DNA from: Shewanella sediminis HAW-EB3
GTDB taxonomy: Bacteria; Pseudomonadota; Gammaproteobacteria; Enterobacterales; Shewanellaceae
Length of the DNA stretch: 64,000 bases
Assembly (NCBI RefSeq): GCF_000018025.1
Contig: NC_009831.1
Location: forward strand, 2,418,001-2,482,000
Direction of reading: 5' to 3'
A program made the position numbers and the translations under genes. Positions within the stretch are counted from its first letter, which is position 1; every line of letters starts with the position of its first letter. The notes under the pieces were generated by a model. The model did no database searches and had not been told where the DNA came from. It saw nothing but the letters and a program-made list of their open reading frames with translations. Positions 49,698-60,008 of the stretch are shown in pieces.

Positions 49698-50210
49698 GGT
49701 TACCTCGAGTGATTTATTATTTATGGCTGCGATTATAGCCGAATACTTTAGATTAGGTCCGCGTGATGATCAGAAAATATCGTTATTTATTAACTTGAGT
49801 TGATACCAATCGGAATAAAGATGTGATCGCTCAGCGAGAGTTTAGCGCTTCAGAGGCAAGGCCATTAATTGCTCCTGCATAAATGGCATTTGCAACATCC
49901 ATGTTGCTCGCAACGAGTGAAGAACCTAGTTATTCTACGTTTAAGCTCGTTAACACAGCATCGGATGCACTAAAACTCGCCTTTCAGGAGTGTTTTTGGC
50001 GGCCTACTTCTGCGTTGAATAACTTCAGAAGGGATCACCATTCCCTCATCCATTCGCCTTGAATTAGTTTGCCAAAAAAACTCTGAGTAGATCACTTTCT
50101 TATACCGGTTGGTATTAGATCACACTTTCAATATTTATCGGTTTGAATCTATGTTATTTCTTTAGATAATGCGATAGGGAACTATCACTACCATCTAATG
50201 AGAGTCTTAA
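49698..50210. other. Intergenic region holding MITE copy B
   Basis: Upstream of gloA; it holds repeat copy B. No protein gene was seen until the small ORF at 50211. Confidence 0.75.
49803..50116. mobile_element. MITE-like element, copy B
   Basis: About 314 bases, same orientation and arrangement as copy A, with TACCAATCGGAATA at the left and TATACCGGTTGGTA at the right. It carries about 48 extra bases near its left part (ATTAATTGCTCCTGCATAAA region) relative to copy A, either an insertion here or a loss there. Confidence 0.75.
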
Positions 50211-50294
50211 ATGAACACAGAATTAAAAATGGCCGTCAGTACCACAGTTATCATTGGCGTGTTTTTATCGGTTTTCTTCGTTTGCTTGTTCTAA
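50211..50294 (+). CDS. ynhF: 27-residue YnhF-like membrane peptide
   Basis: The 27-codon ORF reads MNTELKMAVSTTVII and then a hydrophobic stretch GVFLSVFFVCLF: one membrane helix with a short polar N terminus. It resembles E. coli YnhF, recalled as beginning MSTDLKFSLVTTIIV with about 29 residues. A purine-rich TGAGAG lies about 7 bases before the ATG, and a strong terminator follows 26 bases after the stop, so it has its own transcription unit. Too short for usual gene finders. Function in the membrane is unknown. Confidence 0.7.
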   Translation: MNTELKMAVSTTVIIGVFLSVFFVCLF

Positions 50295-50320
50295 GCGTAA
50301 AGCGAAAATGCAGATAAATA

Positions 50321-50344
50321 AAAAGCCGCTATGCGGCTTTTTTT
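50321..50344 (+). terminator. Terminator of the YnhF-like gene
   Basis: AAAAGCCGC-TAT-GCGGCTTTT plus further T: a 9-bp stem with U-tract. Confidence 0.9.
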
Positions 50345-50358
50345 GTTTCGGATAATGC

Positions 50359-50997
50359 TTACTCAGGATAGACTTTGTCTTTGAATTCACAAAGTTCTTC
50401 AATCAGGCAACTGCCACAGCGGGGCTTTCTTGCTATGCAGGTGTAGCGTCCGTGAAGGATGAACCAGTGATGTACGTCGACCATAAACTCACTGGGGACC
50501 ACTTTCAGCATCTTATCCTCGACATCGACAACATTCTTGCCCATTGCAAATTTTGTTCTGTTAGCGACTCGGAAAATATGCGTGTCGATGGCAATGGTAG
50601 GCCATCCAAATGCGGTATTGAGTACCACATTGGCGGTTTTTCTGCCTACACCCGGTAGTGATTCGAGCGCTTCGCGATCCTCCGGCACTTCACCATTAAA
50701 CTTTTCGATGAGTATTTCACAGGCCTTAATAACATTAATTGCCTTGTTGTTATAAAGACCAATTGTCTTTATATACTCTTTTAGACCATCAACACCCAGA
50801 GCGTGGATGGCGTGGGCCGTATTGGCAACGGGGAATAGCTTATCGGTGGCTTTATTGACACTGACGTCAGTTGCCTGAGCCGAGAGTGTGACCGCAACGA
50901 GCAACTCAAACGGACTGGAGAAATTAAGCTCAGTTTCGGGGTGAGGGTTATTCTCTCTTAAGATCTCAAGGATCTGTATTCGTTTAGACTTGTTCAT
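50359..50997 (-). CDS. nth: Endonuclease III
   Basis: Base-excision repair glycosylase/lyase for oxidised pyrimidines. Helix-hairpin-helix LPGVGRKTANVVLNT carries the catalytic Lys, and AIDTHIFRV the catalytic Asp. The C-terminal CIARKPRCGSCLIEELC places the four [4Fe-4S] cysteines in C-x6-C-x2-C-x5-C spacing. It follows rsxE by 32 bases, as in the Enterobacteria-type rsx operon ending in nth. Confidence 0.97.
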   Translation of the reverse strand: MNKSKRIQILEILRENNPHPETELNFSSPFELLVAVTLSAQATDVSVNKATDKLFPVANTAHAIHALGVDGLKEYIKTIGLYNNKAINVIKACEILIEKFNGEVPEDREALESLPGVGRKTANVVLNTAFGWPTIAIDTHIFRVANRTKFAMGKNVVDVEDKMLKVVPSEFMVDVHHWFILHGRYTCIARKPRCGSCLIEELCEFKDKVYPE

Positions 50998-51029
50998 CTC
51001 TTTTTCTTTACTCTTTTAATGAATGCAGA

Positions 51030-51740
51030 TTAGCTAACTTTCGTTATTCTGGCACGAGTAACCGTTTCGGTTACAGCGGGCGTCGTTGAGCGGTCAGCAA
51101 TTTGCTTATCGACAATATTTTTGAATGCTATCAGGAAGCCCATACCGATAAATGCCCCTGGTGGTAACATGGCGAGCAAGAAGTTGGTATCGACCTGCCA
51201 AAGGTGAATCGTGAGGCTGGCCGCCCAATCGCCAAGCAGCAGATCTGCGCCTTCAAATAGCGTCCCTTGCCCTAAGATCTCACGAGACGCTCCGAGTACG
51301 GCAAGGACAAGCAGAAAGCCTAAGCCCATCATGAAGCCATCGAAAGCGGACTTAAGCAAAGAGTTGCGTGATGCAAAAGCCTCGGCACGTCCAATGATCA
51401 CGCAGTTGGTGACGATCAGCGGCAGGAAAATGCCCAGTGAGAGGTATAGGCCGTAAGCATAAGCATTAATCAGCAGTTGCACACAGGTGACCAGGGCAGC
51501 GATTATCATGACAAATACAGGGATACGGATCTCTCGCGGAACATAAAATTTCACCAGTGAGACCAGCACATTCGAACCAATGAGCACGGCCATAGTCGCA
51601 AGGCCTAGCCCCAGAGCATTGGTCAGTGTCGCCGTGACAGCAAGCAGAGGGCAAAGTCCTAGCAGTTGCACTAAACCAGGGTTATTTTTCCATAACCCTT
51701 GTATTGCAATCGTCTTGTATTCATTCAGCACACTATTCAT
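51030..51740 (-). CDS. rsxE: Rsx/Rnf electron-transport subunit E
   Basis: Six-helix membrane subunit. [31 protein letters not shown] at the start and [24 protein letters not shown] are the family blocks. It forms part of the membrane path of the complex that drives electrons from NADH to ferredoxin-type acceptors or keeps SoxR reduced. Overlaps rsxG by 4 bases. Confidence 0.95.
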   Translation of the reverse strand: MNSVLNEYKTIAIQGLWKNNPGLVQLLGLCPLLAVTATLTNALGLGLATMAVLIGSNVLVSLVKFYVPREIRIPVFVMIIAALVTCVQLLINAYAYGLYLSLGIFLPLIVTNCVIIGRAEAFASRNSLLKSAFDGFMMGLGFLLVLAVLGASREILGQGTLFEGADLLLGDWAASLTIHLWQVDTNFLLAMLPPGAFIGMGFLIAFKNIVDKQIADRSTTPAVTETVTRARITKVS

Positions 51741-52375
51741 TGGTAGTTAACCTCGCAATTTGCAGGCCTTGTTAGCAAGGTATCTTTATTTGAATTGAAA
51801 TACAGCAGGGCATTCTTTACCGCTTTAACGTAGGCTCTGGGAGTAATGGTTGCACCGGTAAATTGATCGAAATCTCCGCCATCTTTTTTGACCAGCCAGA
51901 GTCTATCCTTTTCATCTTGTATGCTTCTATTATTAAAGCCCAATACCCAATCTGATTTTCTTAAATCAATCTTGTCACCAAGGCCTGGCGTCTCTGAGTG
52001 ATTCAGGGTTCTTACACCCAGTACTTCACCCGCGGTATTGATGCCTATGATGAGTCTGATATTACCGTTATATCCGTCAGGCGCAACAGCTTCTATTGCG
52101 ATAGCAACGGGAAGACTCTGCTTAGTCGCTATGTATGAAGACAAGGGCTCATCGATACCTAATGCATCTTCATCATGAATAAGAATACAGTATTCAGTGA
52201 GTTCATTATCATGAAGTTCATCGGGGACGATTTGATGTAACACCCGTTTTAACTCGAGTCGCTGCTGCTGCTTTATCTTGTCGAAGGTTTGCTGGTTGAC
52301 GACAGCCACGAGTGCAGTACAAAAAAGTGCGAATACACCCAGTAGCAAACCGTTTTTTATCATAGATTTTTTCAA
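51737..52375 (-). CDS. rsxG: Rsx/Rnf electron-transport subunit G (flavoprotein)
   Basis: One N-terminal membrane helix then a periplasmic FMN-binding domain. [19 protein letters not shown] and [21 protein letters not shown] include the Thr of the S/T-GAT motif to which FMN is covalently attached. Sits between rsxD and rsxE. Confidence 0.95.
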   Translation of the reverse strand: MKKSMIKNGLLLGVFALFCTALVAVVNQQTFDKIKQQQRLELKRVLHQIVPDELHDNELTEYCILIHDEDALGIDEPLSSYIATKQSLPVAIAIEAVAPDGYNGNIRLIIGINTAGEVLGVRTLNHSETPGLGDKIDLRKSDWVLGFNNRSIQDEKDRLWLVKKDGGDFDQFTGATITPRAYVKAVKNALLYFNSNKDTLLTRPANCEVNYQ

Positions 52376-52392
52376 GTAAAACTCCGGTCTGC

Positions 52393-53445
52393 TTAAGTCG
52401 CTGATCTATGGCCGTAGGCCCTAGGTTTCATGTAATGATCGATAAAAGGAGCACAGAGGTTGGCTAATAAAATGGCAAATGCAAAGGCATCCGGATAGCC
52501 ACCAAACGTTCGAATGATATAAACCAGGATACCGATCAAGGCGCCAAAGACTAAGCGTCCTCTTACGCTGGTTGCCGCCGTTACAGGATCGGTAGCAATG
52601 AAGAAGGCTGCCAACATGGTTGCACCAGAAAACAGATGCAACAGGGGACCAGTAAATGTATCGGGGTTAAGCAGGTAGCCAACACCGGAACAGATAAACA
52701 GGGCAGCTAATATGCCGGCAGTGATATGCCAACGAATGACCTTGAGTTTCAACATGACTAAGCCACCGGCAAGATATGCCAGGTTGACCCAAAACCAACC
52801 CACACCAAATCCATCTGAAAAGATAGCTTTTGAAAGACTCTCGGTTGTAGTCAGACCCATGGCCAAATCCGTTTTGATGGTATCGAGTGGGGTTGCCATC
52901 GATATGCCATCAAACCCGAGTTTATAGGCATTGATCTCAGACGAAGAGGCGCCGGTGAAAATCATCTGTAGACTATGAATAAAGTCTACCGGCTGACTCG
53001 CTATCACTGAGGGGGCAACCCAACTCGTCATCTGTACAGGAAATGAGATCAGTAACATGACATAGGCCGCCATGGCAGGGTTAAAAATATTATGCCCAAG
53101 ACCGCCGTAAAGTTGTTTGACTATCACTATCGCAAACAGGGTTCCTATCACAGTTACCCACCAAGGTGCGAGGGGGGGAATTGCGATACCTATGAGCAAT
53201 CCTGTTAGTAGCGCGCTGTTATCTCTGAGTGTATCAGTGACGTTGCGTGCTCTGAGTTTAAGTACAACTGCTTCACTTAATAATGCAACGCTCATGGCGA
53301 GCAGGGCTTGTATAACAGTACCCCAGCCAAAAAAGAAACACTGCACCGCGACACCGGGTAGGGCACATAAGATGACACGCTGCATTAAAGAGCTGGTCTG
53401 AAAACTACGACTCAAATGAGGCGAAGAGGCAATCTTAAACGCCAT
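52393..53445 (-). CDS. rsxD: Rsx/Rnf electron-transport subunit D
   Basis: Multi-helix membrane protein. [23 protein letters not shown] and [20 protein letters not shown] are family blocks; the SGAT motif holds the Thr for covalent FMN attachment. At 350 residues it is normal. 3 bases after rsxC. Confidence 0.95.
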   Translation of the reverse strand: MAFKIASSPHLSRSFQTSSLMQRVILCALPGVAVQCFFFGWGTVIQALLAMSVALLSEAVVLKLRARNVTDTLRDNSALLTGLLIGIAIPPLAPWWVTVIGTLFAIVIVKQLYGGLGHNIFNPAMAAYVMLLISFPVQMTSWVAPSVIASQPVDFIHSLQMIFTGASSSEINAYKLGFDGISMATPLDTIKTDLAMGLTTTESLSKAIFSDGFGVGWFWVNLAYLAGGLVMLKLKVIRWHITAGILAALFICSGVGYLLNPDTFTGPLLHLFSGATMLAAFFIATDPVTAATSVRGRLVFGALIGILVYIIRTFGGYPDAFAFAILLANLCAPFIDHYMKPRAYGHRSAT

Positions 53446-53448
53446 CAG

Positions 53449-55983
53449 TTATTCCTTTTCACTTTCTGTTTTTAACATTGCTTTTTTAGCCTTTGCCTTG
53501 GCGACCGCTGCGGCTATCCGTGCTTTCTTATCATCGACCGGGGAAGCTACCTCTTGTGGTGCGTCGCTTGCGTCTACAGAAGCCACAAGCTCATCACTGC
53601 TACCAGTTTCAGAGGCTTTCTGCGCGGCCTTTTTAGCCTTTGCTCTGGCAACGGCTGCAGCAATCTTAGCTTTTTTATCATCGACGGGGAGGGCTACCTC
53701 TTGTGATGGATTGCTTATGTCTACAGAAGCCACAAGTTCATCACCGCTACCAGTTTCAGAGGCTTTCTGCGCGGCCTTTTTAGCCTTAGCCCTGGCAACG
53801 GCTGCAGCAATCTTAGCTTTTTTATCATCGACGGGGAGGGCTACCTCTTGTGATGGATTGCTTATGTCTACAGAAGTCACAAGTTCATCACCGCTACCAG
53901 TTTCAGAGGCTTTCTGCGCGGCCTTTTTAGCCTTAGCCCTGGCAACGGCTGCAGCAATCTTAGCTTTCTTATCATCGACGGGGGGGGCTACCTCTTGTGA
54001 TGGCTTGCTTGTGTCTACAGAAGCCGCCAGCATATCATTGCTATCAGTTTCAGAGGCTTGCTGCGCGGCCTTTTTAGCCTTAGCCCTGGCAACCGCTGCG
54101 GCAATCTTAGCTTTCTTATCATCGACGGGGGTGACCACCTCTTGTGACGGCTTACTTACGTCTACAGAAGCCGCCAGCTGTTCATTGCTATCAGTTTCAG
54201 AATCTTGCTGCGCTGCCTTTTTAGCCTTTGCTCTGGCAACTGCTGCAGCAATTTGAGCCTTCTTATCATCGCCCGAATTGGCCTCTGTAGGCTGTGAATG
54301 GCCTGAGGCGTCATCAGGTTTATTTTGCGCGGCCTTCGTAGCCTTAGCACGAGCAATTGCTGCAGAGACATCCTTGCGCTTATTATCGGGAGTGTCTGGT
54401 GCATTAGTGGGGACATTTGAGCCCGAAGCAGCCTTTTTGGCTTTAATTCTGGCCATGGCCTCAGCTACGGCATCTTTATCTGTAGTGGACATATTTGATT
54501 TACGTCGTTCGGCGGCTTCTTTTTGCTTCGCTTCACGGGCGAGTCGTTCATCCTCTAACCGCTGAGTTCTCAATTCAAATCTTTGCTTAGCCAGTTCGGC
54601 TTGTTTCTTCTCTTCAGCTTCCGTCTTTACCGCAGATTTGGCGATCCTGTAATACTCGACCAGTGGAATATTACTGGGACAAACGTAGGTACAACATCCA
54701 CATTCGATGCAATCTGCAAGATTGAAATTGACGGCTTTATCGTATTCTTTGGCTTTTGCATGCCAAAACAGTTGTTGTGGCAAGAGTTGAGCCGGGCATA
54801 CTTGAGCACACTCTCCACAGCGTATACAGGCTAGTTCTTTTGCGGCCGGGGCCAGCTCATTACTATCGGGCAAGAGTAGACAGTTACTGCCCTTTATGAT
54901 GGGTGCGCTGTCATTGTATAGGGCATAACCCATCATGGGGCCACCGATAATAACCTTATCGGTCTCATTGCCTCTGAACCCTGTCTGAGTTAACAGGTGA
55001 GATATTGGTGTACCAATAGGTACCCAATAATTACCGGGACTGGATGTGTTATTGCCGGTGACAGTGACAACCCGTTCAATAAGCGGGTAGCTTCTTAAGA
55101 CCGCATCTGTGATAGCGTAGCTGGTCGCTATGTTTTGGACGACTATCCCGAGTTGTGCCGGAATAGAACCTGAAGGCACCTCTTCACCGGTTAAAATCTG
55201 TATTAACTGTTTCTCGCCGCCGGAAGGATAAAGTGTAGGGACACTGGTTATCCTGACTCCCTCTTTGGGGAGTTGACTGCGGTTTAACGCGTGGTGCATC
55301 TCTTCGATAGCTTCAGGCTTGTTATCTTCAACTGCGATTATCAGCCGTTTAGGCTGAAGCAGACGGTGGATAATGGCGATCCCTAAGCATATCGCATCAC
55401 TATGCTCGCGCATGAGCATGTCATCGGCTGTGATGTATGGCTCACATTCAATGGCGTTGATGATCAGCAGTTCAATGTCACTGGCAGGGTTGAGCTTGAT
55501 ATGGGTAGGAAATGCCGCGCCGCCGAGACCTGCGATACCGGCATCCTGAATTTTTCTTAAGATCTCTTGGTTTGACCAAGATGCAATGTCGCTCCATGAG
55601 AGTGGGGCATGTATATCAGGTGTAAGTGTATCCTGCCCATCAGGGGTAATGACACAACTTAGCACCGGAAGCCCGGATGCATGGTTACTGGGACGCTGTT
55701 CAATCTTAGTCACATGACCCGATGTCGGTGCATGAACAGGCAGGTGACCAAAGTGGGTGCCGCGTGTTAAAAGCATGCCCTTAGTGACATAATCGCCCTC
55801 TGAGATAGCGAGGACTGACGATTCACCGACTTGGTTCAGCGGGACGATATACTCATCGGCTAAGGCCAATGATGCAATGGAAGTTCTGTTTGAGAGGGTC
55901 TTTCTCTCCGGGGGGTGGATACCGCCAATTGAACGCCAAAGTGTTCCTTTATCAATCTGTTCAAATAAAGTTAGCACTGGCAA
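53449..55983 (-). CDS. rsxC: Rsx/Rnf electron-transport subunit C with long repeat tail
   Basis: NADH-oxidising subunit. Domain order: biotin-like barrel at the N terminus, [13 protein letters not shown] nucleotide/FMN region, [11 protein letters not shown], and two [4Fe-4S] motifs [17 protein letters not shown] and [17 protein letters not shown]. After about residue 455 follows a long charged coiled-coil-like tail, Ala/Lys rich, made of about five copies of a 49-residue repeat beginning [20 protein letters not shown]. The tail length varies among species. Overlaps rsxB by 13 bases. Confidence 0.94.
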   Translation of the reverse strand: MPVLTLFEQIDKGTLWRSIGGIHPPERKTLSNRTSIASLALADEYIVPLNQVGESSVLAISEGDYVTKGMLLTRGTHFGHLPVHAPTSGHVTKIEQRPSNHASGLPVLSCVITPDGQDTLTPDIHAPLSWSDIASWSNQEILRKIQDAGIAGLGGAAFPTHIKLNPASDIELLIINAIECEPYITADDMLMREHSDAICLGIAIIHRLLQPKRLIIAVEDNKPEAIEEMHHALNRSQLPKEGVRITSVPTLYPSGGEKQLIQILTGEEVPSGSIPAQLGIVVQNIATSYAITDAVLRSYPLIERVVTVTGNNTSSPGNYWVPIGTPISHLLTQTGFRGNETDKVIIGGPMMGYALYNDSAPIIKGSNCLLLPDSNELAPAAKELACIRCGECAQVCPAQLLPQQLFWHAKAKEYDKAVNFNLADCIECGCCTYVCPSNIPLVEYYRIAKSAVKTEAEEKKQAELAKQRFELRTQRLEDERLAREAKQKEAAERRKSNMSTTDKDAVAEAMARIKAKKAASGSNVPTNAPDTPDNKRKDVSAAIARAKATKAAQNKPDDASGHSQPTEANSGDDKKAQIAAAVARAKAKKAAQQDSETDSNEQLAASVDVSKPSQEVVTPVDDKKAKIAAAVARAKAKKAAQQASETDSNDMLAASVDTSKPSQEVAPPVDDKKAKIAAAVARAKAKKAAQKASETGSGDELVTSVDISNPSQEVALPVDDKKAKIAAAVARAKAKKAAQKASETGSGDELVASVDISNPSQEVALPVDDKKAKIAAAVARAKAKKAAQKASETGSSDELVASVDASDAPQEVASPVDDKKARIAAAVAKAKAKKAMLKTESEKE
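53500..54290 (-). repeat. 147-bp tandem repeat encoding the RsxC tail
   Basis: TTATCATCGACGGGG or close variants recurs about every 147 bases (near 53530, 53668, 53815, 53965, 54112). Two adjacent units are nearly identical, so recent duplication or gene conversion is likely. Confidence 0.8.
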
Positions 55984-56540
55984 TCCTCATCCAAGGTTTT
56001 TACGGGAATAGCATTAAGCTTCCAATCCCAATTTTTCACGGTTTGTTCAACGGGGAGCATATCTATGCAATCAACCGGGCAGGGCGCTACGCAAAGGTCA
56101 CAGCCGGTGCAGTAGTCGGTGATAACTGTGTGCATCAACTTACCGCTGCCTAAGATGGCATCGACAGGACAGGCTTGAATGCACTTAGTGCAGCCTATAC
56201 ATTCCTCTTCACGGATATAAGCGACTTTCTTGACTTGTACCTCTTCGGTGGCCGAAAGGGGCTCAGGTTCAACCCCTGCCATCTCGGCTAACTTTTCCAT
56301 CGTGGCACTGCCACCGGGCGGGCACAAATTGATTTTTTCGCCGTTGGCAATCGCCTCGGCGTAGGGACGGCAGCCAGGATATCCACACTGACCACATTGA
56401 GTCTGAGGCAGGAGAGCTTCTAACTGGTCGACAAGTGGATCGCCCTCCACTTTAAATTTCTCTGCGGCAAAACCGAGTAAAATACCAAACAAGAGTGCCA
56501 GAATTGTCAGTAAAATTATTGCGATAAAAATTCCGGACAT
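55971..56540 (-). CDS. rsxB: Rsx/Rnf electron-transport subunit B (ferredoxin)
   Basis: A membrane anchor, then [18 protein letters not shown] ([4Fe-4S], C-x2-C-x4-C type) and two ferredoxin motifs [16 protein letters not shown] and [17 protein letters not shown]. Transfers electrons on the cytoplasmic side. 189 residues, normal. Between rsxA and rsxC. Confidence 0.96.
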   Translation of the reverse strand: MSGIFIAIILLTILALLFGILLGFAAEKFKVEGDPLVDQLEALLPQTQCGQCGYPGCRPYAEAIANGEKINLCPPGGSATMEKLAEMAGVEPEPLSATEEVQVKKVAYIREEECIGCTKCIQACPVDAILGSGKLMHTVITDYCTGCDLCVAPCPVDCIDMLPVEQTVKNWDWKLNAIPVKTLDEDCQC

Positions 56541-56542
56541 AC

Positions 56543-57121
56543 TTATTTAACCAATCCTGTAAAACCCATAAATGCAAGAGACATCAGACCCGCTGTGATC
56601 ATCGCAATGGCTCCTCCTCTGAACGGAAGAGGCACATCGGCTGCGGCAAGGCGCTCACGCATGGCCGAAAATAGGATCAACACCAGAGAAAAACCGACAG
56701 CAGCCCCAAACCCATAGATAGCTGACTCGATAAAGTTATGTTTCTCACTGATATTCAGTAAGGCAACACCGAGCACGGCACAGTTAGTTGTGATAAGAGG
56801 AAGGTATATCCCCAGAGCCCTGTAGAGAGAGGCACTGGTTTTTTGGACAAGCATTTCGGTAAATTGAACAACGACGGCAATGACTAAAATAAAGCTCATC
56901 GTTCTCAGGTAGCCCAGCTCAAAAGGCAGTAACAGATATTGGTTAACCAAGTAGCTCAATACGGACGCGAGAGTAAGGACAAACGTCGTGGCCATCGACA
57001 TCCCAATGGCTGATTCGAGCTTGCTGGACACTCCCATGAAAGGGCATAAACCAAGGAATTTGACTAATACAAAGTTGTTGACCAACACAGTGCTGATCAA
57101 TAGCAGGAGATATTCACTCAT
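56543..57121 (-). CDS. rsxA: Rsx/Rnf electron-transport subunit A
   Basis: Six-helix membrane protein, first gene of the rsxABCDGE-nth operon. [28 protein letters not shown] and [21 protein letters not shown] are the family blocks. It pairs with RsxE in the membrane. The order A-B-C-D-G-E-nth is intact and each gap is short or overlapping. Confidence 0.96.
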   Translation of the reverse strand: MSEYLLLLISTVLVNNFVLVKFLGLCPFMGVSSKLESAIGMSMATTFVLTLASVLSYLVNQYLLLPFELGYLRTMSFILVIAVVVQFTEMLVQKTSASLYRALGIYLPLITTNCAVLGVALLNISEKHNFIESAIYGFGAAVGFSLVLILFSAMRERLAAADVPLPFRGGAIAMITAGLMSLAFMGFTGLVK

Positions 57122-57229
57122 CTCTTATTCATTTTTGAAGGCAATTATCACTCTATTATCGACTTTTCTGTGTCTATAAACAACACATAGAATACAAGGT
57201 TTTACTGAAATTGTTCTTTTGCTTCGTTA

Positions 57230-59128
57230 TTACTCTATCGTCTGTGCAGCTTGGGGTTGTGAAATATAGTAACCTTGTAAACCATCGACGTGCATTCTCT
57301 CCAATACCAGCTTCTCTTCCTGACGTTCAACACTCGTCGCAATAACCCTGATACCGAGCCTTCTGGCTATATCGACGATCATCTTAATGAAAAACTTATT
57401 GTTAGTGTCCTCAACAATCCCATCGGTGTAGCTTCCGTCGAGTTTGATATAGTCGGGTCTCACCTCTTTAAAAAATTTAAAGGAGGTAAAGCCCATACCA
57501 AAGTGTTCGACTGAAACCCTGGCACCAACGCTATGCATAATTCGAACAAACTTATGGCTGGCAGATAAATTGGATTGCATGCCAGATTCATTGACTTCAA
57601 ATACTAATCTGGCTGCGATATGACGTTGTTTTGCGAGTAGATCTTTAATCCAGGCGACAAAATCATCTTGCATAATAGAAGAGGCACTAATATTTATGCC
57701 GTAGGCTCCGGACATGGCAGGGGTATTAATCAGCATCTTAATCGTGTTTATGATGATGAGTTTATCGAGATCTAACATCATGCCGTGGCGCTCAGCCATT
57801 GCGATAACCGTAGTGGTTGGTAGAAACTTCCCTTCACTGTTATAGAAACGGGTCAGCAACTCTTTATAAACTAATACCTCGGTTCTACAGGGGTGGATCG
57901 GTTGCTGATAAAATTTAAGAGCTTGTCTGTGAATAAGGTCATCGATGGCCTCTTTCCAGCGTGTGTCCCCGTATACCTCATCGCCATTAAACTTATCCTG
58001 CATATAAAAACAGTTTGGTCCCAATGTTTGGGCAATGCTTACCGCCGTATCTGCCAATGTGAGTAATTTGACCGTGTCACTGTCGTGTTGATAAGGCACA
58101 AGCCCAACATGAGCGACGGATTCGGTATTCAGGGATTGTTGGTATTCGTCAAATAGCGATTTTAATGATTCAAGAAAGGGTATGCCATCTTTAAGGATAA
58201 GACCTGGAATGAACACAGCAAAATCGGCTGTCGAAATTCTGTAGCATTCTGAGTCCGGAAAATCACTCAGAGATTTGCGAATGCAGTTGGCGACTTCTAA
58301 TAAATAGTCGTCACCGGCAGTACGACCAAAGTTATCATTTACTTGTGCCAATTCAGAGGCTTTTACAATCGCCATCAGACCAATGTGCTCTTTACTCAGT
58401 TCTGAAAAAGATTCTAATTTTTGTGTAAATACGGTGCGTGTGGCTAAGCCGGTAACAGGGTCTTGATAAGCGACTTTTGCCAACTTTTCATTCTCATCGG
58501 CGGCTTGTTCTAAGTTCGTCTTGAGCTTTACTTTTAACTTTTCCAGCGCCAGTCCAATAGGTTTTAACTCTGAGCCGAGTTTTGAGGCTTCAAAAGCGAC
58601 AAATGAGTGATTTGAAAGGCCTGCAATATAGTTAGCCGAGTATCTGATCGCCCGCTTAAGCCTTAACATCAAGAGAAAAAAAGTGACGGCAACAAGCAGG
58701 TACGCCGTTCCCAAGATGATTATTGCATTTTGAAAATTAGCTATTGCAGCATCGACGATATCTTCTTTGAAAAGCTTTATCTGTAGTCTGCCCTCTTCGA
58801 AAGTGCGGGTATCAGACATCTCTATTGGAAATAGTGGAGCCAGAGGGTGATTAGAAACCGAAATTAACTCGCCTTGGGTAAGGTTATAGCTGCTATCCGT
58901 ACTATGGATATATTGAAAGAATTGAAATTTGTCCTGTTTTTCTAATTCGGCTAAGAGTTCATTGCCATGGGACGGCAAGGTTTGTTCGGTATTAAAGCTA
59001 TTTTGATAAAGTGCGAGTCTGGAATGGGCTTTTTCTGAGAGTAAATGGGTTTGTTCTACGTATACGAGGAAACAGATACCGACAAAGAGGACAAATAAAA
59101 AGCTTTGAAATATTTTTGTTAAGCTCAT
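57230..59128 (-). CDS. LapD-like degenerate GGDEF-EAL membrane protein
   Basis: One N-terminal helix, a periplasmic domain with the LapD/MoxY-type feel (HPLAPLFPIEMSDTRTFEEGRLQIKL), a second helix near 137-157 and a linker. The GGDEF domain is degenerate (YRISTADFAVF where GGDEF should be). The EAL domain keeps some c-di-GMP-binding features (GYYI, RLVFEVNES) but the signature EAL reads KEL and the DDFG motif reads EHFG, so hydrolysis is unlikely. It is probably a c-di-GMP receptor, as in LapD or MshH/CsrD. It sits next to the rsx operon but is separately transcribed. Confidence 0.75.
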   Translation of the reverse strand: MSLTKIFQSFLFVLFVGICFLVYVEQTHLLSEKAHSRLALYQNSFNTEQTLPSHGNELLAELEKQDKFQFFQYIHSTDSSYNLTQGELISVSNHPLAPLFPIEMSDTRTFEEGRLQIKLFKEDIVDAAIANFQNAIIILGTAYLLVAVTFFLLMLRLKRAIRYSANYIAGLSNHSFVAFEASKLGSELKPIGLALEKLKVKLKTNLEQAADENEKLAKVAYQDPVTGLATRTVFTQKLESFSELSKEHIGLMAIVKASELAQVNDNFGRTAGDDYLLEVANCIRKSLSDFPDSECYRISTADFAVFIPGLILKDGIPFLESLKSLFDEYQQSLNTESVAHVGLVPYQHDSDTVKLLTLADTAVSIAQTLGPNCFYMQDKFNGDEVYGDTRWKEAIDDLIHRQALKFYQQPIHPCRTEVLVYKELLTRFYNSEGKFLPTTTVIAMAERHGMMLDLDKLIIINTIKMLINTPAMSGAYGINISASSIMQDDFVAWIKDLLAKQRHIAARLVFEVNESGMQSNLSASHKFVRIMHSVGARVSVEHFGMGFTSFKFFKEVRPDYIKLDGSYTDGIVEDTNNKFFIKMIVDIARRLGIRVIATSVERQEEKLVLERMHVDGLQGYYISQPQAAQTIE

Positions 59129-59260
59129 AAAGAATCCATACGCAGAAATGAAAATTTATATTAATTTTAGTAAATTCTGGAGGTTATTCTATCTGAAAAC
59201 TAGGCAGAGCGAAAATTTAATGCTGATTTTGGAGGGAATAGAGCAAAAGAATGAAATATA

Positions 59261-59336
59261 TGGCTCCCCAGACTGGACTCGAACCAGTGACATACGGATT
59301 AACAGTCCGCCGTTCTACCAACTGAACTACAGGGGA
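59261..59336 (-). tRNA. tRNA-Asn(GTT), copy 1
   Basis: 76 nt with encoded CCA; anticodon loop CTGTTAA gives anticodon GTT. Acceptor stem pairs except T6 against T67. Confidence 0.98.
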
Positions 59337-59371
59337 ATCGATTTATATCTATTAAACAAGTGTTTTTAATT

Positions 59372-59447
59372 TGGCTCCCCGGACTGGACTCGAACCAGTG
59401 ACATACGGATTAACAGTCCGCCGTTCTACCAACTGAACTACAGGGGA
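59372..59447 (-). tRNA. tRNA-Asn(GTT), copy 2
   Basis: As copy 1, with one base changed in the 3' acceptor strand (C at position 67). Confidence 0.98.
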
Positions 59448-59475
59448 ATCGAATTAAATATTACTAATAAACTAA

Positions 59476-59551
59476 TGGCTCCCCAGACTGGACTCGAACC
59501 AGTGACATACGGATTAACAGTCCGCCGTTCTACCAACTGAACTACAGGGGA
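59476..59551 (-). tRNA. tRNA-Asn(GTT), copy 3
   Basis: Identical to copy 1. Confidence 0.98.
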
Positions 59552-59575
59552 ATGACTAGTTTATTTTTGAAAAAG

Positions 59576-59651
59576 TGGCTCCCCAGACTGGACTCGAACC
59601 AGTGACATACGGATTAACAGTCCGCCGTTCTACCAACTGAACTACAGGGGA
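59576..59651 (-). tRNA. tRNA-Asn(GTT), copy 4
   Basis: Identical to copy 1. Confidence 0.98.
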
Positions 59652-59688
59652 ATCGATTTTTCAACGATGTTTATTGTAAATAATAAAG

Positions 59689-59764
59689 TGGCTCCCCAGA
59701 CTGGACTCGAACCAGTGACATACGGATTAACAGTCCGCCGTTCTACCAACTGAACTACAGGGGA
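59689..59764 (-). tRNA. tRNA-Asn(GTT), copy 5
   Basis: Identical to copy 1. Confidence 0.98.
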
Positions 59765-59804
59765 ATCGATTTTACTTTATCATTAACAAGTGAGTTTAAT
59801 AATT

Positions 59805-59880
59805 TGGCTCCCCGGACTGGACTCGAACCAGTGACATACGGATTAACAGTCCGCCGTTCTACCAACTGAACTACAGGGGA
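59805..59880 (-). tRNA. tRNA-Asn(GTT), copy 6
   Basis: Same variant as copy 2 (C at position 67). Confidence 0.98.
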
Positions 59881-59932
59881 ACATCATTATTAAACAGGTA
59901 AACACCTGTTGTGCTTCACTTTAAAATAACTT

Positions 59933-60008
59933 TGGCTCCCCAGACTGGACTCGAACCAGTGACATACGGATTAACAGTCCGCCGTTCTACCAACTGAACT
60001 ACAGGGGA
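59933..60008 (-). tRNA. tRNA-Asn(GTT), copy 7 (promoter-proximal)
   Basis: Identical to copy 1. It is first in the transcription direction; spacers of 24-52 bases separate the copies, consistent with one precursor. Confidence 0.98.

Noticed and set aside
53498..54256. Plus-strand ORF of 252 codons opposite rsxC
   Set aside because: It is the antisense reading of the 147-bp RsxC repeats, giving an Ala/Ser/Thr-rich periodic translation; the rsxC frame is fully supported.
59148..59369. Plus-strand ORF over the first tRNA-Asn gene
   Set aside because: It overlaps a clear tRNA on the opposite strand and has no protein-like pattern.
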